A stretch of 49,574 bases of DNA from Pseudodonghicola xiamenensis DSM 18339 (GCF_000429365.1 NZ_AUBS01000030.1:1-49574), one strand, 5' to 3'; positions 16,144-25,817 are shown, numbered from the stretch's first letter. A program made the numbers and translations. Notes: generated by a model not told the origin, from the letters alone.

Positions 16144-16225
16144 GCGAAATCATGATGCTGCATTTTTTCCCCTCTGCCCTTGGCGGGGCGGCCGGAGCGC
16201 GCCACATATGAAAGAGGAGGTTTCC

Positions 16226-16918
16226 ATGCCGGACTGTCTCGATGCGCTGATCGTGGCCCATGGCCAGCCCTCTGCCCCCGCACCGGCGGAAGTGGCGCTG
16301 GCAAGGCTGGCGACCGAGGTCGCGCGCCTGCTGCCCGCGCAGCGCATCGGCTCTGCCACGCTGGCTGCCGCCGGCGCATTGGAGGCGGCACTGGAGCGGC
16401 TGGGGACCGACGGGGTGATCTATCCATTTTTCATGGCCGATGGCTGGTTCGTTCGGCAGGCACTGCCGAAACGGCTGAACGGACATCCGGCCCGGGTGTT
16501 GCCGCCTTTGGGCCGTGATTCCGCGCTGGTCGATCTGGCGGCGGAGCATCTGATGCAGGAATGCGCCGTGCGCGGTTGGGAGCCCGCGGAAACCGCGCTG
16601 CTGATCGCCGCCCACGGGTCTGCCCGCGGCCCCCGCGCGGCGGCGGCGGCACGGGATTTCGGCGCGGCCCTTGCCGCGCTCTGGCCCGGGCGCTCTCCGG
16701 TCTATGGCTTTGTCGAGGAGGCGCCTTACCTCGTCCAATCGGCCCGCGACCTGCCGGAGCAAACGCTTTGCCTTCCGGTCTTTGCCGCCGAGGGCGGCCA
16801 TTATCGCCAGGATGTGCCCGAAGCGCTGGATCAAGCCGGTTTTCCCGGGGCGCTGCTGCCACCGCTGGGCCAGCATCCCGGGGTGCCGGCGTTGATCGCC
16901 GCTGCGATCAGCGGCTAG
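16226..16918 (+). CDS. CbiX/sirohydrochlorin chelatase-like protein
   Basis: A 230-residue cytosolic protein made of two CbiX-type halves, each with a metal-site histidine motif: IVAHGQP near residue 12 and IAAHGSARG near residue 130. The family inserts Co or Fe into sirohydrochlorin or related tetrapyrroles. The ATG at 16226 follows a strong GAGGAGG at a 5-bp gap. No cobalamin or siroheme genes are adjacent, so the substrate is open. Its end overlaps the end of convergent glpD by 11 bp. Confidence 0.85.
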   Translation: MPDCLDALIVAHGQPSAPAPAEVALARLATEVARLLPAQRIGSATLAAAGALEAALERLGTDGVIYPFFMADGWFVRQALPKRLNGHPARVLPPLGRDSALVDLAAEHLMQECAVRGWEPAETALLIAAHGSARGPRAAAAARDFGAALAALWPGRSPVYGFVEEAPYLVQSARDLPEQTLCLPVFAAEGGHYRQDVPEALDQAGFPGALLPPLGQHPGVPALIAAAISG

Positions 16919-18455
16919 TGGCGCGAATATAGGCCTCGATCTCGGCCACCTGTGATGCGCTCAGCCTGAGGCCCAGCTTGGTGCGGCGCCAGACCATATC
17001 CTCCGCCCCGCGCACCCATTCATTAGCCACGGCCCAATCGAGTTCCGCCTGGCTCAGCGTGGCGCCGAAATCACGGCCCAGATCAGCGGCGGTCCTGGCC
17101 TTGCCCAGAAGCGCCCGCGCCTCGGTCCCATAGGTGCGGATGAGCCGCCGCGCCCAGGGCTGCGTCAGGAAAGGATAATCTGCCTGCAGCCGTTCGATCT
17201 GATCCGCCACGCCCGCAACCGGGAAATCGCCACCGGGCAGCGCCTCGCCGGCGGTCCAGTTGCCCTTGGCCACCTCGATCGCCTGACCGATCTTGGCCAG
17301 GGCCGCTTCCGCCAGCCGGCGATAGGTGGTGATCTTGCCGCCGAAGACGTTCAACACCGGTGCGCCGTCGCGGTCGAGTACCAGCACGTAATCCCGCGTC
17401 GCTGCCGTCGCCGATTTGGCGCCGTCGTCATAGAGCGGGCGGACCCCGGAATAGGTCCAGACCACATCCTCCGGCGCCAGTTGCCGTTTGAAATACTCAT
17501 TGGCGAAGGCCAGCAGGTAATCACGCTCTGGCTCGGTACAGGTCGGCGGCGTGTCCGGGCCCGGGTGATCGGCGTCGGTGGTGCCGATCAGGGTGAAGTC
17601 ATCCTCATAGGGGATCGCGAAGATGATCCGCCCGTCATGCCCCTGGAAGAAATAGCATTTGTCATGATCGTAAAGCCGCGGCGTCACGATATGGCTGCCG
17701 CGCACCAGCCGCACGCCGTCGGGGGCGGAACTGTGAAGCATGCCATGCAGCACCTCGCCCACCCAGGGGCCGGCGGCGTTGATCAGCATCTTCGCTTCGA
17801 CCACCGTCTCGGTTCCATCGGCGTGGCGCAGGGTGATCGCCCAATGATCCGTCTCGCGGCGCGCGGCGATCACCTTGGTGCGGGTCAGGATTTCGGCCCC
17901 GCGGGCGGCGGCATCACGGGCGTTCAGCACCACCAGACGCGCGTCCTGTACCCAGCAGTCGGAATATTCATAGGCCTGCGCGAACCGCTCCTTCAGCGGT
18001 GCGCCAGCGGGGTCCTGGCGCAGGTCGAGCGTGCGGGTCGCTGGCAGGATCTGCCGCCCGCCCAGGTGATCGTACAGAAAGAGACCAAGCCGGATCATCC
18101 AGGCCGGCCGGCGCCCCTTCATCCAGGGCATCACCGCTCCGAGAACCTTGGAGGCCGGTGTTGCAGTGTCGAACCGCATGGCGCGCTCGTAGGGCAGCAC
18201 GAAGCGCATCGGCCAGCTGATATGCGGCATCGCCTTCAGCAGAACCTCGCGTTCGATCAGCGCCTCGCGCACCAGGCGGAATTCGAAATATTCGAGATAC
18301 CGCAGCCCGCCATGAAATAACTTGGTCGAGGCGGAGGAGGTGGCGCCGGCAAGATCGCCCTGTTCGGCCAGTGTCACGCTCAAGCCCCGGCCAGCGGCGT
18401 CACGTGCGATTCCGCAGCCGTTGATGCCGCCGCCGATGATGAAAAGATCGCGCAT
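16908..18455 (-). CDS. glpD: aerobic glycerol-3-phosphate dehydrogenase
   Basis: A 515-residue FAD enzyme that oxidises sn-glycerol 3-phosphate to dihydroxyacetone phosphate and feeds electrons to quinone at the inner membrane. The N-terminal dinucleotide fold is IIGGGINGCGIARDAAGRG; then SSASTKLFHGGLRYLEYFEF, YTWAYSG-like VVWTYSGVRPLYDD and the C-terminal helical domain (about 390-515) are all typical of GlpD. Length is normal. No glp transport or kinase gene is adjacent. The 3' end overlaps the convergent CbiX-like gene. Confidence 0.95.
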   Translation of the reverse strand: MRDLFIIGGGINGCGIARDAAGRGLSVTLAEQGDLAGATSSASTKLFHGGLRYLEYFEFRLVREALIEREVLLKAMPHISWPMRFVLPYERAMRFDTATPASKVLGAVMPWMKGRRPAWMIRLGLFLYDHLGGRQILPATRTLDLRQDPAGAPLKERFAQAYEYSDCWVQDARLVVLNARDAAARGAEILTRTKVIAARRETDHWAITLRHADGTETVVEAKMLINAAGPWVGEVLHGMLHSSAPDGVRLVRGSHIVTPRLYDHDKCYFFQGHDGRIIFAIPYEDDFTLIGTTDADHPGPDTPPTCTEPERDYLLAFANEYFKRQLAPEDVVWTYSGVRPLYDDGAKSATAATRDYVLVLDRDGAPVLNVFGGKITTYRRLAEAALAKIGQAIEVAKGNWTAGEALPGGDFPVAGVADQIERLQADYPFLTQPWARRLIRTYGTEARALLGKARTAADLGRDFGATLSQAELDWAVANEWVRGAEDMVWRRTKLGLRLSASQVAEIEAYIRATSR

Positions 18456-18664
18456 GTCACCCCGCCCGTCCTTGTTTCGCCTCCGCGGTTAGCGCGACGA
18501 AGATCAAAAGTCACCCGCTCGCTTAAAATTCCCGTGTAACAGTTTGATCAAATTTCAGCGGAAGCTTGCCACGGGCCGATCAGGCGCTAGAGTTTGCACA
18601 ACGCTCCGCCGGGCCTAGGCCCGCGTCCCGGGGGGACAATCCCAGCCAGTCGCAAGGAATGCCC

Positions 18665-19531
18665 ATGCACTATTACAAACCCGCCAGTTTTGCAGAGGCC
18701 GTGGCGCTTGCCGCCGGGGCCGAGGGGATCACCCGCATCCTTGCCGGAGGGACCGATGTCCTGGTCCAGATGCGGGCGGACATCGTCACCCCGGACACGC
18801 TGATCGACATCAAGGCGATCCCCGGCACCCATGAGATCGCCCGGACCGCAGAAGGCGGCTGGCGGATCGGCGTTGCCGTCACCGGCGCCGAAATGAGCGA
18901 ACATCCCGAATTGGGCAGGGACTGGCCCGGCGTGGTCGAGGCGATGGATCTGATCGGCTCCACCCAGGTGCAGGGGCGCGCCACCCCCATCGGCAATCTG
19001 TGCAATGCCTCTCCGGCGGCCGATTCCGTCCCCGCGATGATCGCCGCCGGTGCGGTGCTCAACGTCATCGGTCCCGACGGCTCTCGCGATATCCCGGCCG
19101 AAGAGGTTCCCGCCGGCCCCGGCAAGACCACCCTCAAGAAGGGCGAGATCGCCACCGCCCTGACCCTGCCGCCACGCGGGCAGAACGGCGGCGACGCCTA
19201 TCAGCGCTTCATCCCGCGGACCGAGATGGATATCGCCGTGGTCGGATGCGCCCTGAACCTGACGGTCGAGGGCGATCAGATCACCTCGGCCCGCATGGCG
19301 CTTGGCGCGGTGGCCCCCACCGCCCTGCTGATCCCGGCGGTGACCGAGGTACTGGTCGGCAAGACGCTGGACGACGACGCCTTGGCGGCGCTGGCGGCGC
19401 TGGCCGAGGCCAATTGCAATCCGATCGACGACAAACGCGGCACCGTGAAATTCCGCACCCATGTGGCGGGCGTCCTCGCCCGGCGGGTGGCCCAGATCGC
19501 CTATGACCGCGCCAAAGGAGCCAAGGCATGA
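18665..19531 (+). CDS. molybdenum hydroxylase FAD-binding (medium) subunit, CoxM-like
   Basis: A 288-residue subunit of a xanthine-dehydrogenase-family enzyme. The FAD-binding motifs are ILAGGTDVL (about 31-39) and PIGNLCNASPAADSVPAM (about 108-125), followed by the CO-dehydrogenase flavoprotein C-terminal domain (about 170-285). ATG 18665 is preferred because AAGGA lies six bases upstream and the N-terminus MHYYKPASF is typical. It passes electrons from the iron-sulfur subunit to the acceptor. It overlaps the next gene by four bases (ATGA). Confidence 0.93.
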   Translation: MHYYKPASFAEAVALAAGAEGITRILAGGTDVLVQMRADIVTPDTLIDIKAIPGTHEIARTAEGGWRIGVAVTGAEMSEHPELGRDWPGVVEAMDLIGSTQVQGRATPIGNLCNASPAADSVPAMIAAGAVLNVIGPDGSRDIPAEEVPAGPGKTTLKKGEIATALTLPPRGQNGGDAYQRFIPRTEMDIAVVGCALNLTVEGDQITSARMALGAVAPTALLIPAVTEVLVGKTLDDDALAALAALAEANCNPIDDKRGTVKFRTHVAGVLARRVAQIAYDRAKGAKA

Positions 19532-20007
19532 GCAAGACCCATGTAACCACGAAAGTGAATGGCGATGAGGTCGAATTCCTCTGCGATCCGCGCGAAACCC
19601 TGCTGGACGTGCTGCGTGACCGGCTGGGGCTGACCGGCGCCAAGGAAGGCTGCGGCACCGGCGATTGCGGCGCCTGTTCGGTCACCGTCGACGGCCGGCT
19701 GGTCTGTTCCTGCCTGATGCTGGGGGTCGAGGCCGAGGGCAAGGAGATCGGCACCGTCGAAGGCATCGCCCAGGGCGAGACCCTGCATCCCCTGCAGAAG
19801 AAATTCATCGAATATGCCGCCCTGCAATGCGGCATCTGCACCCCGGGCATTCTGATCGCGGCGAAATCGCTGCTGGAAAAGAACCCCGCCCCGACCGAGA
19901 CGGAAGTACGTTACTGGCTGGCCGGCAACCTGTGCCGCTGCACCGGCTATGACAAGATCATTCGCGCCGTGATGGATACCGCGGCCGAGATGCGGGAGGC
20001 CTCGTAA
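19528..20007 (+). CDS. molybdenum hydroxylase [2Fe-2S] (small) subunit, CoxS-like
   Basis: A 159-residue subunit with two [2Fe-2S] clusters. The plant-ferredoxin type cluster uses Cys42, Cys47, Cys50 and Cys60 (GCGTGDCGACSV). The second, helical cluster uses CGIC and CRC motifs (QCGICTPG, NLCRCTGY) near residues 98-138. It relays electrons from the molybdenum site to FAD. It is coupled by overlaps to both flanking subunit genes. The operon order medium-small-large is the coxMSL order. Confidence 0.95.
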   Translation: MSKTHVTTKVNGDEVEFLCDPRETLLDVLRDRLGLTGAKEGCGTGDCGACSVTVDGRLVCSCLMLGVEAEGKEIGTVEGIAQGETLHPLQKKFIEYAALQCGICTPGILIAAKSLLEKNPAPTETEVRYWLAGNLCRCTGYDKIIRAVMDTAAEMREAS

Positions 20008-22253
20008 TGGCGCTGGACAGCTCGAAAACCACAGGTTTCAAATATGTCGGAACCCGGCCCAACCGGCCCGACGGGCTCGACAAGGTGACCGGCCGCGCCA
20101 AGTTCGGCGCCGATGCCACCGCCCCCGGGATGCTGTTCGCCGCGATCAAGCGCAGCCCGCATGCCCATGCGAAGATCGTCAAGATCGACGCCAGCAAGGC
20201 GCTGGCGATGGAGGGCGTCAAGGCCGTGGTCACCCGCGCCGATTTCGCCGAGGGGCTGACGGGCGAGGATTGGAACATCCTGGAAAACGTCATGGCCGGC
20301 GACACCGCGCTCTATGACGGGCACGCGGTGGCTGCCGTCGCCGCCACCTCGGCGCTGATCGCCAAGGATGCGATCAAGGCGATCGAGGTCGAATATCAGA
20401 TCCTGCCGCATGTCACCGATGTCGACAAGGCGATAGAGCCCGATGCCCCGGTGATCCGTGCCGGCGCGGCGGATGCCTCCGTCCCCGAGGGGCTGCATCC
20501 CAACGTCGTGCGTTATTACGAAAGCGGTCATGGCGATGTCGAGGCCGGCTTTGCCGAGGCCGATCTGGTGATCGAAGAGCATTTCACCACCGAGGCGACC
20601 CATCAGGGCTATATCGAACCGCATGCCTGCCTTGGCACCTTGGGCGGCGACGGCAAGGGGGAGCTTTGGTGCTGCACCCAGGGGCACTGGAACGTGCAGA
20701 AGGTCTGCGCCGCGCTGCTGGGGCTGGAAACCAGCCAGTTGCGCGTCACCGCCTCGGAAATCGGCGGTGGCTTCGGCGGCAAAACAACCGTGTTCATCGA
20801 GCCGGTGGCGCTGGCGCTGAGCCGCAAGGCCAACCGCCCGGTCAAGCTGGTGATGACCCGGTCGGAAGTGTTCCGCGCCTCCGGCCCGACCTCCTCCACC
20901 TCGATGAACGTCAAGATCGGGATGAAGAAGGACGGCACCATCACCGCGGCGCAAGGCATCTTCCGGCTGCAGGGCGGCGCCTTTCCGGGGGCGCCTTGCG
21001 ACATGACGGCGATGTGCGCCTTCGCGCCCTACAATCTGAAGAACGTGCATCAGGTCGGCTATGACGTGATCACCAACCGCCCGAAACAGGCCGCCTATCG
21101 CGCGCCGGGGTCCCCGATGGCGGCCTTCGCGGTGGAATCGGTGATGGACGAGCTGTGCAATCAGCTTGGCCTCGACCCGATCGAGGTGCGGCTCAAGAAT
21201 GCCTCGCACGAAGGCACGACGGCGAATTTCGGCATCACCTGGCCGCGCATCGGCCTAGTGGAAACGCTTGAGGCGGCCAAGGCCCACCCGCATTACGCGG
21301 CGCCCCTGAAACCGGGCCAGGGGCGCGGGATTTCCTGTGGCTTCTGGTTCAACCATGGCGGCGAAACCTCGGTCTCGCTGGCGATGTCCGAGGACGGCTC
21401 GGCCCAGATCATGGTGGGGACGCCGGATATCGGCGGCTCGCGCGCGTCGATGGCGCTGATGGCGGCCGAGGTGCTGGGCATTCCCTACGAGAACATCCGC
21501 TGCACCATCGCGGATACGTCTTCGCTGGGCTATAACGAGATCAGCCATGGCAGCCGGGTGACCTATGCCTCCGGTCTCGCTACCATCAAGGCGGCCGAGG
21601 CGGCGGTTGAGGAACTGTGCCGCCGCGCGGCGGCGAAATGGGATATCCCGGCAGAGGCGGTCTATTGGGAAGATGGCTATGCCAAACCCTCAGGCCCCAA
21701 TGCCGGCGATCACGAGCCCCTGCATATCACCGAGCTGACCGCCGACATGGGCGCCACCGGCGGCCCGATCAACGGCCATTTCGAAGCGACCCCGGAAGGC
21801 GCCGGCGTCAGCTTCGCCACCCATATCGTCGATGCCGAGGTCGATCCCGAAACCGGTGCGACCAAGGTGGTGCGCTATACCGTGGTGCAAGACGCCGGCA
21901 AGGCGATCCACCCCACCTATGTCGAAGGCCAGTTCCAGGGCGGCGCCGCCCAGGGCATCGGCTGGGCGCTGAACGAGGAATATATCTATGGCGAGGACGG
22001 GCGACTGCAGAATGCCGGCTTCCTCGACTATCGTATTCCCGTGGCCTCCGACCTGCCCTTCATCGACACGGTGATCGTCGAGGTGCCGAACCCCGGCCAC
22101 CCCTTCGGCGTGAGGGGCGTCGGCGAAACCTCGATCTGCCCGCCGCTGGCAGCCATTGCCAATGCAGTGTCGAATGCCGTGGGCGTGCGGATGCGACAAT
22201 TGCCGATGCGCCCCGCCCGCGTGCTGGAGGCGCTGGAGAGCAAGAATGGTTGA
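20007..22253 (+). CDS. xanthine dehydrogenase family molybdopterin-binding (large) subunit
   Basis: A 748-residue catalytic subunit binding Mo-molybdopterin cytosine dinucleotide. Visible motifs are GGGFGGKT for cofactor binding (about 252-259) and GVRGVGETS with the catalytic Glu at about residue 707. The active-site loop reads AYRAPGSP (about 363-370). This is neither the AYxCSFR of true CO dehydrogenase nor the AYRGAGR of form II proteins, so calling it CoxL would be wrong; it is an aldehyde, heteroaromatic or aryl-CoA type hydroxylase of unknown substrate. It overlaps the small subunit by one base and the MoaD-like gene by eight. Confidence 0.93.
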   Translation: MALDSSKTTGFKYVGTRPNRPDGLDKVTGRAKFGADATAPGMLFAAIKRSPHAHAKIVKIDASKALAMEGVKAVVTRADFAEGLTGEDWNILENVMAGDTALYDGHAVAAVAATSALIAKDAIKAIEVEYQILPHVTDVDKAIEPDAPVIRAGAADASVPEGLHPNVVRYYESGHGDVEAGFAEADLVIEEHFTTEATHQGYIEPHACLGTLGGDGKGELWCCTQGHWNVQKVCAALLGLETSQLRVTASEIGGGFGGKTTVFIEPVALALSRKANRPVKLVMTRSEVFRASGPTSSTSMNVKIGMKKDGTITAAQGIFRLQGGAFPGAPCDMTAMCAFAPYNLKNVHQVGYDVITNRPKQAAYRAPGSPMAAFAVESVMDELCNQLGLDPIEVRLKNASHEGTTANFGITWPRIGLVETLEAAKAHPHYAAPLKPGQGRGISCGFWFNHGGETSVSLAMSEDGSAQIMVGTPDIGGSRASMALMAAEVLGIPYENIRCTIADTSSLGYNEISHGSRVTYASGLATIKAAEAAVEELCRRAAAKWDIPAEAVYWEDGYAKPSGPNAGDHEPLHITELTADMGATGGPINGHFEATPEGAGVSFATHIVDAEVDPETGATKVVRYTVVQDAGKAIHPTYVEGQFQGGAAQGIGWALNEEYIYGEDGRLQNAGFLDYRIPVASDLPFIDTVIVEVPNPGHPFGVRGVGETSICPPLAAIANAVSNAVGVRMRQLPMRPARVLEALESKNG

Positions 22254-22491
22254 GGTCCGGCTCTGGTCCGGGCTGCGCCCCCTGGTCGAAGGGCGCGACA
22301 GCGTCGCGGTCGAGGGGCGCACCGTCGGCCAGATCCTGACCGCGCTCCGCCGCGATTACCCCGCACTGGGGCCGACCCTCGATGCCGGCGTCTCGGTCGC
22401 CGTCGATGGCAAGATGATCGCCTCCTCCCTGACCGAACCGGTCGGGGAGGATAGCGAGGTCGTGCTGATGGCGCGACTGAAAGGTGGATAG
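22246..22491 (+). CDS. MoaD/ThiS-family ubiquitin-like sulfur carrier
   Basis: An 81-residue beta-grasp protein ending in the diagnostic Gly80-Gly81, the tail that is thiocarboxylated for sulfur transfer. ATG 22246 overlaps the large-subunit stop (ATGGTTGA), so it belongs to the hydroxylase operon. MoaD proteins give sulfur to molybdopterin; a copy tied to one Mo enzyme suggests dedicated cofactor supply or maturation. It may differ from the housekeeping MoaD because no moaE or moaA is adjacent (inference). Confidence 0.85.
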   Translation: MVEVRLWSGLRPLVEGRDSVAVEGRTVGQILTALRRDYPALGPTLDAGVSVAVDGKMIASSLTEPVGEDSEVVLMARLKGG

Positions 22492-22505
22492 ATCAGGCAT
22501 CCGGC

Positions 22506-22521
22506 GAAGGGCGGGCCCTTC
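22506..22521 (+). terminator. weak hairpin after the hydroxylase operon
   Basis: GAAGGG-CGGG-CCCTTC forms a perfect 6-bp stem 15 bp after the MoaD-like stop. There is no T-tract, so it is at best a Rho-assisted or processing structure. Confidence 0.3.
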
Positions 22522-22720
22522 CCGCTCAGAATGGGCCAATTCACCACCGCGCCTCCCGCTCCGTCGGCTCGCCGCCATCGCGAGGTGCCCCACCCCACAG
22601 CAAAACCGCCCCGCTGCGTCCCCTTGTCCTGCGGTTTTCTGCCGCTTTCGGGTGACATCCCGGGGCGTTCGCGCTATTTCCCCGGCAAGACCAAGACACC
22701 CGACAGGAGGAGACGGCCGG

Positions 22721-22837
22721 ATGACAGATCGGCACTCAGACGCACCACGCGCCAAAGACGCCGCGTTCCGGCATGATCTTCAGCCCTGTCCCGCCGCCTC
22801 GGTCCTTGTCCCTGCCCGAGTCGGCACCATGTTCTGA
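22721..22837 (+). CDS. possible 38-codon leader ORF upstream of the antiporter operon
   Basis: An ATG at 22721 lies ten bases after AGGAGGAG (22705-22712), one of the strongest ribosome sites in the window, and opens a 38-codon frame ending at a TGA (22835-22837). The peptide (MTDRHSDAPRAKDAAFRH, continuing to RVGTMF) is hydrophilic and resembles nothing I know. It ends 118 bp before the antiporter start. It could be a regulatory leader peptide or a non-functional small gene; coding is unproven. Confidence 0.35.
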   Translation: MTDRHSDAPRAKDAAFRHDLQPCPAASVLVPARVGTMF

Positions 22838-22955
22838 AAAATTCGTGATCGCCCTGTGAAACTGTGCTGTCCTGCCTCTGCCGGGTCTGGACAGTGTCAC
22901 GAAATTGCTTAGGCAAGATGAAACCCGCTGTCGCCCGCTACGTTGGAGAACCGAC

Positions 22956-25814
22956 TTGTCCCTCTTTCTGATCGCGGCCCTGCCCTTTCTCGGCGCCGTG
23001 TTCCCAGCCCTTCTGATCCGCGCCGGGCGCAATGCCGCCTCGCTCTCGACCGGGGGCGTCACCCTGCTGGCGCTGATCGGCCTTCTGGTCAACGCCCCCG
23101 CCGTGCTGCGGGGTGAGGTCGTCACCGCCCGGCTCGACTGGCTGCCCGACCTCGGGCTGAATGCCAATTTCCAGCTTGATGGTCTGGGGTTGCTGTTCGC
23201 CACGCTGATCCTGGGGATCGGCCTGCTGATCATCGCCTACGCGCGCTTCTATCTCAGCCGCGAAGACCCCATGGGGCAGTTCTACAGCTATCTGCTGCTG
23301 TTCCAGGGCGCGATGGTGGGTATCGTTCTATGCGACAACATCCTGCTTTTGCTGATTTTCTGGGAGCTGACATCACTGTCGTCCTTCCTGCTGATCGGGT
23401 TCTGGAAACACCTGCCCGAGGGACGGCAGGGCGCGCGGATGGCGCTGACGGTGACCGGCGCCGGCGGGTTGTCGATGATCGGGGGCATGCTGATCCTGGG
23501 CCATATAGCCGGCAGCTATGACCTGAGCGTCATTCTCCAGCACAAGGATCTGATCCAGGCCTCGCCGCTCTATGCCCCGGCGCTGATCCTGATCCTGCTG
23601 GGCTGTTTCGCCAAATCGGCGCAATTCCCCTTCCACTTCTGGCTGCCGCACGCCATGGCCGCCCCCACCCCGGTGTCGGCCTATCTGCATTCGGCCACCA
23701 TGGTAAAGGCGGGGCTGTTCCTGATGGCGCGGATGTGGCCGGTGCTGTCGGGCACCGATCTTTGGTTCTACCTGGTCGGCTCGGTCGGGCTGATCACCAT
23801 GGTGCTGGGCGCGGTGATCGCGCTGTTCAAGGACGATCTGAAGTCACTTCTGGCCTTCTCGACCGTCAGCCACCTGGGTCTGATCACCATGCTGCTGGGC
23901 TTCGGCACCGAGGCCGCTGCCGTCGCCGCCGTCTTCCACATCATCAACCACGCGACCTTCAAGGCCTCGCTGTTCATGAACGCGGGCATCATCGACCACG
24001 AGACCCATACCCGCGACATCAAGCTCTTGGGCGGGCTGCGTCACCTGATGCCGCTGACCTTCACCTTGGCGGGTATCGCGGCGCTGTCGATGGCCGGCAT
24101 CCCGCCCTTCAACGGCTTCCTGTCGAAGGAAATGATGCTTGAGGCCGCGGCCCATACCGACTGGGCCGGAGTGGCCTGGCTGGTGCCGGCGCTGGCGGTC
24201 TTCGGCGCTCTCTTCTCGGTCGCTTATTCGCTGCGCTATATCGCCCATGTCTTCCTGGGCAAGAAGCGCCACGATTACCCCAGCCACCCGCATGATCCGG
24301 GCCCGGGCCTGTGGCTGCCGCCGGCGATCCTGGTGGCGCTGGTGGTGCTGATCGGGCTGTTCCCGAATGTCTTCGCGACGCCGATCGTCACCGCCGCCGC
24401 CACAGCCGTCACCGGACACGAGGTGCATTTCCACCCGGCGCTCTGGCATGGGCTGACGCCGGCGCTTTACATGTCGATCGCGGCGGTGCTGGGCGGCATC
24501 CTGCTGTTGCTGGCCTATCGCGGCGCCCGCGCCGTCTGGAACAACCTGCCCCGTCCCGAGGCCAAGGCGATCTTTGACGCCATCATCGGCGCCGTGACCA
24601 CGCTGGCGCGGGGGATCACCCAGGGCCTGCACAACGGATCGCTGACCCGCTATGCCGCGATCTTCCTGGTCTTCACCCTGGCCATCGGCTGGTACGCCTT
24701 CGACAGCGGTGTGCTGGGGCCGCAGACCCATGCCACCCTGCCGATCACCCCGATGCCGCTGCTGGGCTGGTTCTGCCTGGTCGGCTCGGCACTCTGCGTG
24801 GTGGCCTTCCACCGCAACCGCCTGCTGTCGCTGGTGCTGATCGGGGTCTCCGGGCTGATGGTGTCACTGACCTTCAGCTATCTCTCCGCCCCCGACCTGG
24901 CGCTGACCCAGATTTCGGTCGAGGTGGTGACGATCATCCTGCTGCTCCTGGCACTGAACTTCCTGCCCCAAGACACGCCGAAGGAAAGCAGCCCGATGCG
25001 GCGGACCCGCGACATCGCGATCTCGGTGGTTGCCGGGCTTGGCATGGGTGGGCTGATCTATGCGATGATGACCCGCGATTTCGCCATGCCGTCGATCTCG
25101 GAATATCATCTGGCCAATTCCTACAAGGGCGGCGGCGGTCATAATGTCGTCAACGTCACCCTGGTGGACTTCCGTGGCTTTGACACCTTCGGCGAGATCA
25201 CCGTGTTGGGGATCGCCGCCATCATCATCTTCGCCATCACCGAGGCGACGCTGGGCAGCCGGGTGCGCGCGCGCCTGCTGAACCGCAAGCCATGGAAACC
25301 GCTGGCGGGCGATGCCCACCCGCTGATGATGGTGGTCGCCACAAGGGTGATGATGCCGATCGCCTTCATGGTCGCCGCCTATATCTTCTTCCGTGGCCAC
25401 AACATGCCCGGCGGCGGCTTTGTCGCTGGCCTGGTCGCAGCCATCGCCGTGATCATGCAATATATGGCCTCGGGCTTCGGCTGGGCGGCGGAACGTCAAA
25501 GGCTGCCCTATCACGGCATCATCGGCATGGGCGTTCTGGTCGCCGCCGCCACCGGCATGGGCGCCTGGTTCAACGGCAAGCCGTTCCTGACCAGCGATTA
25601 CGGCTATATTCATCTGCCCTATCTCGAGAAATTCGAGGTGGCCACCGCTGCGCTCTTCGATCTGGGCGTCTTCCTGGCGGTCTGGGGTGCGGTGCTTTTG
25701 GCGCTGCAAAGCCTGTCACGCTTTGCCTGGCAGCCCGGCATCGCCAGCACACACCCGATGGATATCAACCCCGAACGCGAAGACGACGACACCAACGAGA
25801 ACGAGGGGCACTGA
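22956..25814 (+). CDS. phaA: cation/proton antiporter subunit A-B fusion (Mrp/Pha)
   Basis: A 952-residue integral membrane protein. The N-terminal three quarters are the MrpA NADH-dehydrogenase-subunit-5-like module with about 16-20 helices, including LLLIFWELTSLSSFLLIG, AHSFKFSA-like AKSAQFPFHFWLPHAMAAPTP motifs with the lysine proton path, and FSTVSHLGLIT. The C-terminal part contains an MrpB-type domain (from about 800, PIAFMVAAYIFFRGHNMPGGGF), as in the fused PhaAB of alphaproteobacteria. I chose TTG 22956 because GGAGAA lies five bases upstream and the product then begins MSLFLIAALPFLGAV as in the family. It is the largest subunit of a multi-subunit Na+/H+ or K+/H+ antiporter. Confidence 0.95.
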   Translation: MSLFLIAALPFLGAVFPALLIRAGRNAASLSTGGVTLLALIGLLVNAPAVLRGEVVTARLDWLPDLGLNANFQLDGLGLLFATLILGIGLLIIAYARFYLSREDPMGQFYSYLLLFQGAMVGIVLCDNILLLLIFWELTSLSSFLLIGFWKHLPEGRQGARMALTVTGAGGLSMIGGMLILGHIAGSYDLSVILQHKDLIQASPLYAPALILILLGCFAKSAQFPFHFWLPHAMAAPTPVSAYLHSATMVKAGLFLMARMWPVLSGTDLWFYLVGSVGLITMVLGAVIALFKDDLKSLLAFSTVSHLGLITMLLGFGTEAAAVAAVFHIINHATFKASLFMNAGIIDHETHTRDIKLLGGLRHLMPLTFTLAGIAALSMAGIPPFNGFLSKEMMLEAAAHTDWAGVAWLVPALAVFGALFSVAYSLRYIAHVFLGKKRHDYPSHPHDPGPGLWLPPAILVALVVLIGLFPNVFATPIVTAAATAVTGHEVHFHPALWHGLTPALYMSIAAVLGGILLLLAYRGARAVWNNLPRPEAKAIFDAIIGAVTTLARGITQGLHNGSLTRYAAIFLVFTLAIGWYAFDSGVLGPQTHATLPITPMPLLGWFCLVGSALCVVAFHRNRLLSLVLIGVSGLMVSLTFSYLSAPDLALTQISVEVVTIILLLLALNFLPQDTPKESSPMRRTRDIAISVVAGLGMGGLIYAMMTRDFAMPSISEYHLANSYKGGGGHNVVNVTLVDFRGFDTFGEITVLGIAAIIIFAITEATLGSRVRARLLNRKPWKPLAGDAHPLMMVVATRVMMPIAFMVAAYIFFRGHNMPGGGFVAGLVAAIAVIMQYMASGFGWAAERQRLPYHGIIGMGVLVAAATGMGAWFNGKPFLTSDYGYIHLPYLEKFEVATAALFDLGVFLAVWGAVLLALQSLSRFAWQPGIASTHPMDINPEREDDDTNENEGH

Positions 25815-25817
25815 GCG

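Noticed and set aside
18543..18552. TTTGATCAAA palindrome between glpD and the hydroxylase operon
   Set aside because: Only 10 bp and AT-rich; too short to separate from chance without conservation data.
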